A DNA stretch of 32,011 nt from Clostridia bacterium (GTDB lineage: Bacteria > Bacillota > Clostridia > UMGS1883 > UMGS1540), in assembly GCA_029006755.1 (NCBI GenBank), contig JAQXGO010000013.1:1-32011 (forward strand), in the 5' to 3' direction. The position numbers and the translations under genes were made by a program. Shown piece by piece: positions 23,210 to 32,011 of the stretch. The notes under the pieces are model-generated. The model was not told where the DNA came from. It worked only from the letters and a program-made list of their open reading frames with translations, and did no database searches. How positions within the stretch are numbered: position 1 is the first letter of the stretch; each line of letters opens with the position of its first letter.

Positions 23210-26200
23210 TTATTTCCAGGAGAGAATACGGCTCATAATTACTGCGGCCTCTGCTCTTGTTGTATTACCGAGAGGATTTACCGTACCATCTGGATTGCCT
23301 TTAACAATGCCAGCATCTACCATGGCCGCAATGTCAGCCTTTGCATACTCTGCAATAGAAGCAGAATCCGCAAAAGAGGTAAGGTCAACGTTTTGCCCAA
23401 GCTCTTTGATAAGGCGCATACCACGGGCACAAATTACCATTAGGTCTTGTCTTGAAATAGCTTCATCCGGGTTGTAGTTTACGCCGTCCGTTCCCTTTAA
23501 GATGCCAATTGCTTTTCCGATGGCGATTTCCTTGGCAAATTCATTGTCCTTAGAAACATCGGCAAATTGTTCGTTCTCCGCAGCGGTAAGGTCTAAGGCA
23601 CGAATCAAGAATCCTGCAAATTCTGCTCTTGTAATATTTCGGGCCGGTGCATAGCTCATGGGAGAATTCTCGTTGGAAATATTCTTTTCACGAAGATTTT
23701 CAATCTGATTTCTGGCCCAGGCGTAGTCCCCTAAATCCAGATACTGACAAGGTACAAAGGTGGAGAAATCTACGCCGTTTGCAATAATTTCGTAAAGTTT
23801 TGCACCGCATGGATTTAAGGAAACGGAGAGGGTACCATCTCCAGTAAACGTATCATTGTCGCCGCCGATGCATTTTGCTGTACAAGCGCCGATTTTTACG
23901 CTGCCATCACCGCTTGTCAGGGGAATCTCAATGGTGGTTTCCTCCTTTTCAAGCCGGGAAATAACAGCCATATACAGTTTGCCGTCCTTGATAAAACAAC
24001 GATACCAAGCATTTTCTGCTCTGCCCTCGGTGAAGGTGGGGGTGTCCATGCCGGAAAAGGCTTCATAAACAACAGGGAGCTCTACTTGTGCTAATGACTT
24101 GATACCATCCCACATTTCTACTTGGTTAAGACGGATATTTTCACCATTCTCATTTTGGTCTGCTTCGCCCCAAGTGTAGTAGCCAATGGCACGAGCGCCA
24201 ACAAAGAGCGCCTGATATGCCATAGAACGAATTTCCTCGCTTGAGGGAAGAAAACCGCCTCGGTATGCCTGGAGGATTGCCCATACCGGTTTTTCACTTT
24301 GTACACTTTCCCTGGCCTTTTGCATCTGTGAGGTGACATAGGTTGTCTTGGAACGAGAAGAGGTGGGATAGGGGTCTGTTGCCAAAATATCACAGAATTT
24401 AGAAGACCAGTTGAAGGTGATATCCTGATTATCATTTATATATACCGGATGATTTGGATCGATGTCCCTGATAAACTTGTATGAATCCTTTAACATTTCA
24501 ATACAGTCGAAATAAGGAAGTTTACCGAAGGGTTCATCTTGTACCATCCAGCATAAGATGTTGGGGTCATTCTTGTATTTTTCCAGGATACGTCTCGTAG
24601 AATCAATATTGTCCTCAAAAATGGGACCACCGCCGTTTCTATATAGGGCAACCATTGCCATCATGCCGGCTTCTCTAATTTTTTTCATGGAATTGTCGAA
24701 CTCTTTTTCTGTCTGGAAGGTAATCTGTACACTGTTAATGCCGCCTTCCTTAGCCTCCTCATAGTACTTGCTGTTATGATGGTAGGAGAAGATGGGGTAG
24801 AAGGGCTCACCTTCGCGGCGGAAAATACCGTCCTCCGGCAGATAGTTGGGTCGGGGATACATATATACATCCGTGGAATGCTCTTCGATGACGTTGCCGG
24901 AACCATCGTGGATTCTGGCCACAACGTCAAACCGTTCCTGCATTTTCGTCTTTAATGCATCAGTAGGATAGGTAAAGCTTACGGCGCCATTTTCAAAGGC
25001 TCGGGGCGGCTGTTCGCACACTACGGTATTGCCGTCCATTAGGGCGAAGGAAACGGTTTTACTCTCTATTTCTGTCATGTTAGGGGTGGGCTTTACGGTT
25101 GCAGTACCAGTTTTAAAGTCCGGATAATAAAACACCCAGTCCGTTTCAAAAGAGGCCATCTTTGGGATTTGAGTTTTGTATAGCTGGAAGTCATCAAAGT
25201 ATACGGTGCCTTCGCCATACAGACGGGGATAGAATGCAACACCGTGACAGCCTGCCGGAGTTTGAAAAGTCTGAAATACTTCAACCCAGCCCTTGCCTGC
25301 TTCAACAAGGCCACGCTGGCTGGTCAGGAATTCATAACCGAGAGAGGTTTCCGCTGAGGAACGAGGTTCGGAATAGAATTCAAACTTGACACGCGCAGCG
25401 GCATCAGAACCTTCACCACCACTGACAAATCGTTTCCCGAGCTCTGTTGCTTTAACCCAGAATACCATAACGTATTCTGTGGCAGGCTCTACTTCAATCA
25501 TCTGGCTAATCCATGGATTTACGGGGTTTTTGTAGTTTGGATCATCTTTATATTTTTCTGTAAACTCATGCTTATAGTGAAGTTTTACAGCGTAATTTCC
25601 GGAATGTTTTTCTTCACTGGTAATGCTAACCATAGGGTTATCATCTTTCCAACCTTTATAAGCATTCCAGCCAGCAGTTCCGTTTTCAAAGCCGCCAATA
25701 TTCGCACCATTTTCGTCCACCATAAAGTCGGTTGCACCGTCAGGGATGGTGACAGTTAAAGGCTCAATGGTGATGACATCCTCAAAACCGCCGTTTAAAG
25801 GGTTTTCATAGTCTGAAACCTCCATCTGATCCCAAAAAACGGATACGCCTTCCGGCAACGCCCCAGTATCGAGGCAAACAACGACAAGTCCATCTTCCGG
25901 GGCTTCGAATTGCGCAGTAAGCTTCGTCCATTTTTGGGCATCGGTTACATTATCAGACAGAGCGTAAGCAGCAGCCTGACCGGACTTATATTCCGGTGTA
26001 ATACGAATCATCATGCCCGTGCCTGAAAAATTGACTTTTTTTGAAATCTTGGCATACGAAGAAACTGTGTAGGTTTTCCCAGGTTCAAGACCATAAAGCT
26101 GGTACCAAACACGGCTGGATTTGTCCATCTTATTAAAGATTTCCATGGAGTACTTTCCCTCATAAGCCTCTTTGTCTGTTACTCTTGCCTGGATTCTTTT

Positions 26201-26350
26201 TTCTGTAGCATAGCCGCCGGCGCCAACGCCCCAGCCATCAGCCCAGGTGTAGGTTTCTGCCTGTTCAGTCAGAACTTTGGCGGCTAAAGCCGGAAGAGAG
26301 GAAAATATCATACAGATTGAAAGAAATACAATAGCAATACGTTTTATCAT
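23210..26350 (-). CDS. Exported, SLH-anchored multidomain protein with TIM-barrel glycosidase-like domain
   Basis: The protein has about 1046 residues. A signal peptide (about 1-24, ending ALAA) is followed by two jelly-roll carbohydrate-binding-like modules (about 30-180 and 215-395, each closing with a WDQMEV or FDDFQLY strand), a linker beta domain (400-500), and a TIM-barrel-like domain (505-770). That domain carries WMVQDEPFGKLPYF (Asp605, Glu606), VYINDNQDITF, CDILATDPYP and VWAILQAYRGG. A beta-domain and three SLH repeats (from about 868) complete it; SLH repeats bind wall polymers. I do not know the glycosidase family. Glu606 is the likely acid/base, but no second Glu conserved with its paralogue is evident. 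AAAGGA at 8 nt picks the ATG at 26350. Confidence 0.85.
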   Translation of the reverse strand: MIKRIAIVFLSICMIFSSLPALAAKVLTEQAETYTWADGWGVGAGGYATEKRIQARVTDKEAYEGKYSMEIFNKMDKSSRVWYQLYGLEPGKTYTVSSYAKISKKVNFSGTGMMIRITPEYKSGQAAAYALSDNVTDAQKWTKLTAQFEAPEDGLVVVCLDTGALPEGVSVFWDQMEVSDYENPLNGGFEDVITIEPLTVTIPDGATDFMVDENGANIGGFENGTAGWNAYKGWKDDNPMVSITSEEKHSGNYAVKLHYKHEFTEKYKDDPNYKNPVNPWISQMIEVEPATEYVMVFWVKATELGKRFVSGGEGSDAAARVKFEFYSEPRSSAETSLGYEFLTSQRGLVEAGKGWVEVFQTFQTPAGCHGVAFYPRLYGEGTVYFDDFQLYKTQIPKMASFETDWVFYYPDFKTGTATVKPTPNMTEIESKTVSFALMDGNTVVCEQPPRAFENGAVSFTYPTDALKTKMQERFDVVARIHDGSGNVIEEHSTDVYMYPRPNYLPEDGIFRREGEPFYPIFSYHHNSKYYEEAKEGGINSVQITFQTEKEFDNSMKKIREAGMMAMVALYRNGGGPIFEDNIDSTRRILEKYKNDPNILCWMVQDEPFGKLPYFDCIEMLKDSYKFIRDIDPNHPVYINDNQDITFNWSSKFCDILATDPYPTSSRSKTTYVTSQMQKARESVQSEKPVWAILQAYRGGFLPSSEEIRSMAYQALFVGARAIGYYTWGEADQNENGENIRLNQVEMWDGIKSLAQVELPVVYEAFSGMDTPTFTEGRAENAWYRCFIKDGKLYMAVISRLEKEETTIEIPLTSGDGSVKIGACTAKCIGGDNDTFTGDGTLSVSLNPCGAKLYEIIANGVDFSTFVPCQYLDLGDYAWARNQIENLREKNISNENSPMSYAPARNITRAEFAGFLIRALDLTAAENEQFADVSKDNEFAKEIAIGKAIGILKGTDGVNYNPDEAISRQDLMVICARGMRLIKELGQNVDLTSFADSASIAEYAKADIAAMVDAGIVKGNPDGTVNPLGNTTRAEAAVIMSRILSWK

Positions 26351-26368
26351 TTTATACATCCTTTCTTG

Positions 26369-29182
26369 TTACTTTTTAGAAATGCAAGGGGATAAGCTCA
26401 TTTCCCATACCATGGATTGAAAAGTACCGAGAGCTGCAGGGATAGGAAGAGATAAGGAACCTGTAGCCGGTACATAACTATACACTGTTTTGCCACCATG
26501 GACGGCTATAGGTGTCGCGACCGCCTCTTTTTTTAGAATTTCTAAAGAAAGAAGCTCTCGTATCCCTTCTACATAAGTCCCGTTCATCAAAAGGGTGGGT
26601 TTATATATGCCACTGTAGTGAATCATATAGTCCGTTCCTTGCTGTTCCTTAAAAAGATGAGGCCGAACCTCGTGCAAAGTCAGTGCTGTAATCTTTCCAG
26701 TGCCTCCTGTATCGCCTACTATTAAAACTGTATCTGCACCATGGTCTACCCCATAAAAATAGAGGTTAATATTTCCAGAGGTAGGGATAACATATTGATT
26801 CAGAACTGCTGCCTCGATCTCTTCTGCAGTTCCAAGACCACAGATAATGTCAGCAGTAGAATCCGTATTTTCGTAGATAAAGCTTACTTCATAAAGTGTG
26901 GCAGCGGATAGAGACGGTATCGAATATACCATAGCATTGCCGCGCTTAACGCCTTCGCCTAAATCAATATTGCTTTCATATAAGATAGGAAGCTCTTTGG
27001 AGATTTCCTGTATGGACGGCCAAAGGGCAGTCTGAGAAAGGGGAGATTCTCCGTCTGCATTGCAGTAACGATAGTACCCAATGCCAGTAGCACCCATATG
27101 GATTGAGGCCCGCACCATATCCCAAAGAAGAGCACTATCCGGTAGCATATCGTAATATCGGAAGGCCTGCAAAATAGGATAGAAGGTCTTTTGCTGTACT
27201 TTGGCGGCCTGACGAAGCTTATCTGTCTGCTGCAGTACGTAGCCTACCTTGTCGTCTTTTTTTGCGGGATAGGGATCTGTCAGAAGAATATCACAAAACT
27301 TGGCAGAATCTGTAAACGACGCATCACGGTTGTCATTTAACATAACCGGATGCATTTTATCAATATCACGAATTAGCTTGTACGCTTTGGATAGAGTTTC
27401 TATACAAGTGAAATAGGGGAGTTTGTCAAATGGTTCGTCCAGCAACAAATACCCTAGTACATTGGGGTCATTCTGATAGGTTTTAATAATGCTTTTAATT
27501 ATATTCACATTATCTTCCGATATTAGACTTTCACCGTCTAAATGGATGTAAATCATGGCCATCAGGTCTGCCTCCCGAACCTTTGCCATGGTGGTTGCAA
27601 GGCCAGCCTCCGTTTCAAAGGTAACCTGCACTGTATTCATACCGGCAGCTTTGACTGTACTGTAAGACTCCTGTGGGACGGAGTAACAGAAATAGGGGTA
27701 AAAATCCATCCCGTTTTTCTGATAAATTCCGCTCTGAGGGAGGTTTTTCGGTCTATCATACATATAAATAGGTGTTTGGTAGGTTTCCTGAACTTGGTCA
27801 TCCTTATATACTGTGCATTTTAGCGTAAACTCTGCACTATAGGCAGAGCCTTTTTTAGAAAGCATAGAGTCGGAAGAAAAGCGGCAGTCAACTTTAGTAT
27901 CTGTCAGGCTAATGCCAGTTTCTTCCGCCAGCTTCTCTTTACCGTACCATAGGGAGAAATCAACACATCGACCGGTAACTGTATCGTCTATAACAGACAA
28001 GGAGGCGGTAAAGGCTTTGTTATCCGGATAGAGATATACGCTGTCAGTTGATAGAATTGTTTCTCCGAAGCTTTCAAGCTGGTAGAGAGCAAAGTCATCA
28101 AAAAATGCTGTGCCGGTATTAAAGTAAAGCCTTGGAAGAATGGCTAAAACGTTGCAGTTCGGCATAGTGTCAATCACTTGATAAAACTGCTTCCATTCAC
28201 TCACTTCGCCCAAGGCTCCAGTAATAAGCGAAGTGCCTTGGGAAGAGTATTTTGTCATATCCTTATAAAATTCTACTTTCACTCGTGGAACGCCTAATGT
28301 GCCAGAAGCCATTTTGCAGTAGCCGGTTAAAAGGTATTTAGAGTTTGGAGAAACAGGTACTTTTATACTGCAGTAAGGGTCAATAGCATTATAGTTTGTT
28401 TTGAAGGATGTTTCATAGTGTATGGCGGCTGCGCGTGATCCGTTTCGGCCGCAATTTTCCGGGAAGGAAATCATGGGATTTATGATTTCATTGCTGGGAT
28501 TATATTTGTGCCACAGGCTATCGTCCTCGAAGCTGCCGGCAAGAGCTAAAAGATTTGGACTGTCCTCTGGGATTTCAAATGTGGCAGGGCCTAACGTTGA
28601 AACTTCTTCAAATCCGCCGTTTAAAGTCTTTCCTTCCAAGTTCACATCGTCCCATAAAACGCTTTCACTGTCAGAAATCTGAGGACTGTCCAGCGCAATG
28701 ACCACATTTCCATTTGTTGGAATATTACCGGATAATGTAAGTGAAAGTAGTGTCCATACACCGGTTTTTTTGGTGTAGGCATGCGCAAGGGAGTTGGACT
28801 GCCCACGGTTTTCATGGTCAAGTATCAAAAGACCAAGACCATTACCTCCAATATTTTCAATGTCACCCTTTACATAGCAGGAAACCGTATAGCTTCCCTC
28901 CGGGTCAAGACCGAAAATGCGGGTGAAAATCCGGCTGGCTTTTTTGTCGCTCTTAGACAGAATTTTCATGGCGTAGTTGCCAGTTTTCCCTGGAGAGACA
29001 GCGAAAGCGTTTATTCCTTTTTCCGTTTTATAGTTCGAAAGGTCTGAGGTGTACCAACCATCCGGCCATAGGCAGACCGGTTGCCCGGTGTCTATCTGCA
29101 ACTGCCAGGCAAGCGTCGGCATGCCGGCGGAAATCACACATACGGCAAGAAGAAGACACAACAATGTATATTTTTTTTTCAT
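26369..29182 (-). CDS. Exported multidomain protein, paralogue of the SLH-anchored neighbour, no SLH
   Basis: This 937-residue protein has a signal peptide (about 1-25), two jelly-roll modules (about 28-185 and 210-370, closing with WDDVNL and FDDFALYQ), a beta linker, and a TIM-barrel-like domain (about 485-735). Motifs aligned with the downstream neighbour are LLLDEPFDKLPYFTCIE (Asp582, Glu583), VMLNDNRDASF, CDILLTDPYP and FYPILQAFRYY. The C-terminal 200 residues are a different beta-rich region, and no SLH repeats are present, so it is probably secreted or loosely bound. The start lies 6 nt after the GH89-like stop codon, with GGAAGTAG serving as ribosome site inside the previous gene's end. 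The gene pair looks like a tandem duplication followed by divergence. Substrate unknown. Confidence 0.83.
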   Translation of the reverse strand: MKKKYTLLCLLLAVCVISAGMPTLAWQLQIDTGQPVCLWPDGWYTSDLSNYKTEKGINAFAVSPGKTGNYAMKILSKSDKKASRIFTRIFGLDPEGSYTVSCYVKGDIENIGGNGLGLLILDHENRGQSNSLAHAYTKKTGVWTLLSLTLSGNIPTNGNVVIALDSPQISDSESVLWDDVNLEGKTLNGGFEEVSTLGPATFEIPEDSPNLLALAGSFEDDSLWHKYNPSNEIINPMISFPENCGRNGSRAAAIHYETSFKTNYNAIDPYCSIKVPVSPNSKYLLTGYCKMASGTLGVPRVKVEFYKDMTKYSSQGTSLITGALGEVSEWKQFYQVIDTMPNCNVLAILPRLYFNTGTAFFDDFALYQLESFGETILSTDSVYLYPDNKAFTASLSVIDDTVTGRCVDFSLWYGKEKLAEETGISLTDTKVDCRFSSDSMLSKKGSAYSAEFTLKCTVYKDDQVQETYQTPIYMYDRPKNLPQSGIYQKNGMDFYPYFCYSVPQESYSTVKAAGMNTVQVTFETEAGLATTMAKVREADLMAMIYIHLDGESLISEDNVNIIKSIIKTYQNDPNVLGYLLLDEPFDKLPYFTCIETLSKAYKLIRDIDKMHPVMLNDNRDASFTDSAKFCDILLTDPYPAKKDDKVGYVLQQTDKLRQAAKVQQKTFYPILQAFRYYDMLPDSALLWDMVRASIHMGATGIGYYRYCNADGESPLSQTALWPSIQEISKELPILYESNIDLGEGVKRGNAMVYSIPSLSAATLYEVSFIYENTDSTADIICGLGTAEEIEAAVLNQYVIPTSGNINLYFYGVDHGADTVLIVGDTGGTGKITALTLHEVRPHLFKEQQGTDYMIHYSGIYKPTLLMNGTYVEGIRELLSLEILKKEAVATPIAVHGGKTVYSYVPATGSLSLPIPAALGTFQSMVWEMSLSPCISKK

Positions 29183-29188
29183 AATTAA

Positions 29189-31426
29189 CTACTTCCATAA
29201 CTTACGGATGTTGTTAGCAGCCTCCTGCATAAGGACGGGGAATGCGGGTGCAGCTCTATCCATTTCGGCAAAAGGTAGAGCAAAAAAGCACTCCTTGTTC
29301 TTGACAGCCATTTCCTTGTAGGAGCTGCTGTCCGGCAGGCTGTGGTCACCTTTTTCAAAGGACAGCGCAAGCCATTTGCCCACAATTGCTGTTTCCGGCA
29401 GATACAGATATTTCATGTTTTCATATACATAAGCACGATGGTATTCACATGTAGCGTTCTCTTTTAAGGTATGCTCAAATACGGGATTTACAGGATGCTC
29501 TTCCTGGAGTCTTTTTAAAGAGGCGACCAAAGAATAGTCATCGTGACCGGCAAGCACCTGACAGAGAATTTCAAGAAGAGCTGCTGCCTTCTGGTAGAGA
29601 GGGAGTACCTCACAATCTTTGCCATTTTTCCAGTCAATCATACGAGCGATCACATCGCCCTGCGCCACGTGAATATAGCGGCCAATGAGTGTCCTTGCAA
29701 TATCATAGGCATCCCGGCGAATCATATCGTCCGTCAGGTCTATTGTCGCTAAAGTCTCTAAAATCCATGCAGCATCCTCGGCCATTTTGGCAAGCCGTTC
29801 CGGCTTTTCACAGCGGATGGCCATCTCCTTCTCAATGTACGTCATCATAAGGATGGGATTAAAGAAGAATTCGGAATAGCTCCACCAGTCTTGCATTTCC
29901 ACAAAAGGCTGAAATGCTTTATAGACTTCTGTCAGCTTTTCAGTATCATAGGCGTACCGATCTTTGGCATATTTTTCAATGCGTTCCTCCATGGTGAGCT
30001 CTAAAGGCGACCAAGCATTGGAGGTGAAATATTCGCTCATAAATGTGTCTGAGTGAGAAACTTCCGGCCAATAAATAAGACCACGACACATTTTGTCCGC
30101 TGCTGCAATCTTAAGCCGCTCCTCCGTAATGGCGTAGTCGCCACGAACATCGTTATTTCTGGAATATGCGTGAAAAATACCAAAAATATACGGAAATTTG
30201 CCTATTGTACCCCATTTTGTAAAGTTATTGTCCTTTTTAGAATCAGAGGTGTAATCAAGGAGAATGGTAGAATCCGGGTCAAATTCCTCTAATAGTTTTG
30301 CAGCCTCCTCCGGGGTATACTTAAACCATAAATCCCAGGAGGCAATCATAAGGGGTGCATTGGGGTAATTTTTGCGCACATATTCTCCAATCCGACGGTA
30401 GACGTACTGCTTCATCCGCATATTTACCGCCCTGTCCTCAGAGAACATCCGCTCGGCAAAGCCAATGGTGTGGAAAAGCTGGGGTCTTCCGTATTCTCTG
30501 ATATGCGCTTCGGTAATGGAAAAGTATTTCTGCAGCCATTTATCTTTGCGAATATCCCAACAGAGCTGCTCCGGGTCGCCATAGTTCGCTGTGGCCTGGT
30601 CAAAGAACTCCGGCTTTTCATTTTCGATAAAATCAAGTGGGGTAGGCGTATACCAATGGGTCATGGTGCCACAGTCCTCCGGGTGCATTAAATCCCGGTC
30701 AAAAGCGTAGGACAATACCTTTTTACGAAGTTCGCCCCTGTATCGCAGACCCCAGGCCGACGTCCTGTCGTAGAACATTTTTTTACCCGGACTCTGAAAA
30801 TCATCCTCTGGGGGATATTGACAGCTTTCCGGAAAAGCTTTCTGAAAAATATCGTCATGACCAATGCGGAGCATAAAGAGGTTAAGCCTCTTTTTCAGCA
30901 TCCAGTCAATCTCACGTTTCCAGTCCTCCCAGCCCCAATGCTCTGCTTGAAAGCGCCAAAGCCCTCTATGGGCAAAATAGCGAAGACCGCGGTAGGAGAG
31001 CTTCGGCCGTTCAACAATATCAATACCGTCAATCAATAAGGCGTTTTTCTCCGGAACCCGGTCACCATCCCAGAACCAGCGGCAGCCGCAAACCTTTTCC
31101 AGATAAGTGTAAACGGCGTATAATATCGCGCGACCCCGTCCGCCGCCTATGAAAAGAAAGCTTCTTCCACGCATACGAACACCTCGTATCGCATAGTCCT
31201 CAGAACCATAGCGAATGGGGAATCCGGCAAATTCACCAGATAGAAAAACCTCCGCAGTAAAATGATTGACTGCATCCGTACCAATTAAAACGTAGTCACT
31301 TTTCCCGTCGTCCGCAGTATCGACAGGAATGTCCCGACCTGTAATTAGCCGATGATATTTCATAAATTCCATGTACGCCGCTTCATGAGCGGTGTCCATA
31401 GCATGGGGCTTTAAAAGCTTTAGCAT
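29189..31426 (-). CDS. GH89-like alpha-N-acetylglucosaminidase (NAGLU family), cytoplasmic
   Basis: This protein of about 745 residues has the NAGLU three-part layout: an N-terminal alpha/beta domain (to about 125, with the segment GRGRAILYAVYTYLEKVCG), a barrel, and a helical C-terminal domain from about 475. The barrel begins LSYRGLRYFAHRG with WEDWKREIDWMLKKRLNLFM, the family hallmark. Candidate catalytic glutamates are in IGFAERM (Glu325) and YWPEVSHSD (Glu455). Their 130-residue separation matches that of human NAGLU as I remember it (316 and 446). Family members remove terminal alpha-linked GlcNAc from heparan, mucin or related glycans. There is no signal peptide, so it should act inside the cell. 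GGAGG at 8 nt selects the ATG at 31426, 15 nt past the upstream stop. Confidence 0.8.
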   Translation of the reverse strand: MLKLLKPHAMDTAHEAAYMEFMKYHRLITGRDIPVDTADDGKSDYVLIGTDAVNHFTAEVFLSGEFAGFPIRYGSEDYAIRGVRMRGRSFLFIGGGRGRAILYAVYTYLEKVCGCRWFWDGDRVPEKNALLIDGIDIVERPKLSYRGLRYFAHRGLWRFQAEHWGWEDWKREIDWMLKKRLNLFMLRIGHDDIFQKAFPESCQYPPEDDFQSPGKKMFYDRTSAWGLRYRGELRKKVLSYAFDRDLMHPEDCGTMTHWYTPTPLDFIENEKPEFFDQATANYGDPEQLCWDIRKDKWLQKYFSITEAHIREYGRPQLFHTIGFAERMFSEDRAVNMRMKQYVYRRIGEYVRKNYPNAPLMIASWDLWFKYTPEEAAKLLEEFDPDSTILLDYTSDSKKDNNFTKWGTIGKFPYIFGIFHAYSRNNDVRGDYAITEERLKIAAADKMCRGLIYWPEVSHSDTFMSEYFTSNAWSPLELTMEERIEKYAKDRYAYDTEKLTEVYKAFQPFVEMQDWWSYSEFFFNPILMMTYIEKEMAIRCEKPERLAKMAEDAAWILETLATIDLTDDMIRRDAYDIARTLIGRYIHVAQGDVIARMIDWKNGKDCEVLPLYQKAAALLEILCQVLAGHDDYSLVASLKRLQEEHPVNPVFEHTLKENATCEYHRAYVYENMKYLYLPETAIVGKWLALSFEKGDHSLPDSSSYKEMAVKNKECFFALPFAEMDRAAPAFPVLMQEAANNIRKLWK

Positions 31427-31441
31427 AGTCTGTTCCTCCAT

Positions 31442-32011
31442 TTATTGAATGGTGATTTCAGTAGCAGAACGGAGAGGTATAATGGAAGTCGTGTTTGTCC
31501 AAGCCATAAGCTTTATCGTATTTGCAGCAGTAGGAATCTGCACAGCTTTGCTGCCCATATCAACATATACTGTTGATACCGTGTAGAGAGCCGCAGTCGT
31601 GCCTTCCACTAATTTCTTTTCTATATTTTTTGTAACAACTACTGTATCAATAGCCGTTAATGTTAAATTAGACGCATTGTTATAAAGACAAACCAGGACG
31701 GTAGGAACAGATGCATCTGTTGCTGCAGTCGCAGAAGGATTACTGTAGTAAGAAATAGTAATCTCTTTGCCTGCATCGGTTGTAGTTACAGCCGTATGCT
31801 CAAAATTGTAATCAGAAACTTTCTTTACAGAAATATTATCCAGCAAAGAGCCTTTTTGTCGAGAGGAAAAGTTTAACACTTTATCTTTGGCAATAGCATC
31901 AGCAGGGACATTAAAGTAGAATTCAATTTTTACGTAACCAGACTTAGGAAGAACTGCTAAATTACTGTTTAGCGCCTCGGTTGCGGAACCATCCCGTGTA
32001 CCCGTAAAGAA
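31442..32011 (-). CDS. C-terminal end of a large, probably secreted protein
   Basis: The frame is open to the right edge of the window, so only the last 189 residues are seen; an internal GTG at 31879 is not a start. The fragment is beta-rich and Thr/Ser/Ala-rich. It has a jelly-roll closing strand (SLLDNISVKKVSDY) and a final fibronectin-like segment (ANTIKLMAWTNTTSIIPL) of the kind that ends many clostridial extracellular carbohydrate-active proteins. It precedes the GH89-like gene by 15 nt, so it is the upstream partner in the same operon. Its catalytic or binding domain lies outside the window. Confidence 0.75.
   Translation of the reverse strand, partial: FFTGTRDGSATEALNSNLAVLPKSGYVKIEFYFNVPADAIAKDKVLNFSSRQKGSLLDNISVKKVSDYNFEHTAVTTTDAGKEITISYYSNPSATAATDASVPTVLVCLYNNASNLTLTAIDTVVVTKNIEKKLVEGTTAALYTVSTVYVDMGSKAVQIPTAANTIKLMAWTNTTSIIPLRSATEITIQ

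Noticed and set aside
31442-31879. Independent 145-residue protein starting at a GTG at 31879
   Set aside because: The same frame is open to the window edge with no ribosome site before the GTG, so this is the tail of a longer gene.

Overview
The window looks like a chromosomal piece of an endospore-forming Clostridia-type Bacillota. It carries spoVAC/spoVAD, a zinc-type L32 gene, an Fe-S type purF, trmFO, and a BY-kinase capsule module. Promoters are strongly AT-rich and sigma-A-like, and several starts are GTG or TTG. I cannot place it more precisely from sequence alone.

Layout. (1) 1-5323, minus strand: prs, a membrane UDP-sugar 4,6-dehydratase-type gene, then the polysaccharide chain-length and tyrosine-phosphorylation module cpsC-cpsD-cpsB. 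It ends with the first 21 codons of an XRE-type regulator that runs off the left edge. No glycosyltransferase or flippase is visible. (2) 5327-11315, minus strand: housekeeping units topA-trmFO and rpmF-HPr, then a terminator, then uvrC. Several well-formed promoters can be read. (3) 11349-15336, minus strand: an AEC-family transporter, purE, purF and purM, tightly packed behind one promoter. (4) 15388-17820, plus strand: a CE4-type polysaccharide deacetylase with a membrane anchor, and an orphan lipoprotein sugar-binding protein closed by a strong terminator. (5) 17976-19618, minus strand: a CrtO-like acyltransferase gene overlapping by 4 nt a GT28 processive diacylglycerol glycosyltransferase-type gene, probably a glycolipid pair. 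(6) 19626-21205, plus strand: a histidine phosphatase and an unknown four-helix membrane protein. (7) 21212-22685, minus strand: spoVAC-spoVAD with no spoVAE. (8) 22686-23209: a non-coding stretch holding five separate inverted repeats and one possible small ORF. (9) 23210-32011, minus strand: a closely spaced four-gene glycan locus. It holds the C-terminal end of a secreted protein, a signal-less GH89-like alpha-N-acetylglucosaminidase, and two paralogous secreted proteins (jelly-roll modules plus a TIM-barrel-like domain with a conserved Asp-Glu-Pro motif). Only the last paralog carries three SLH repeats for cell-wall attachment.

The most interesting part is region 9. The two paralogous exported proteins do not match a glycosidase family I can name. 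They share an acidic DEPF motif and a TDPYP motif, but I see no conserved second glutamate at the usual late-barrel position. They are coupled to an intracellular GH89-like enzyme. A plausible reading is a surface system that captures or trims a glycan, with alpha-GlcNAc-containing fragments finished inside the cell. This is inference. The lipid glycosylation/acylation pair and the hairpin-rich spacer come next in interest.
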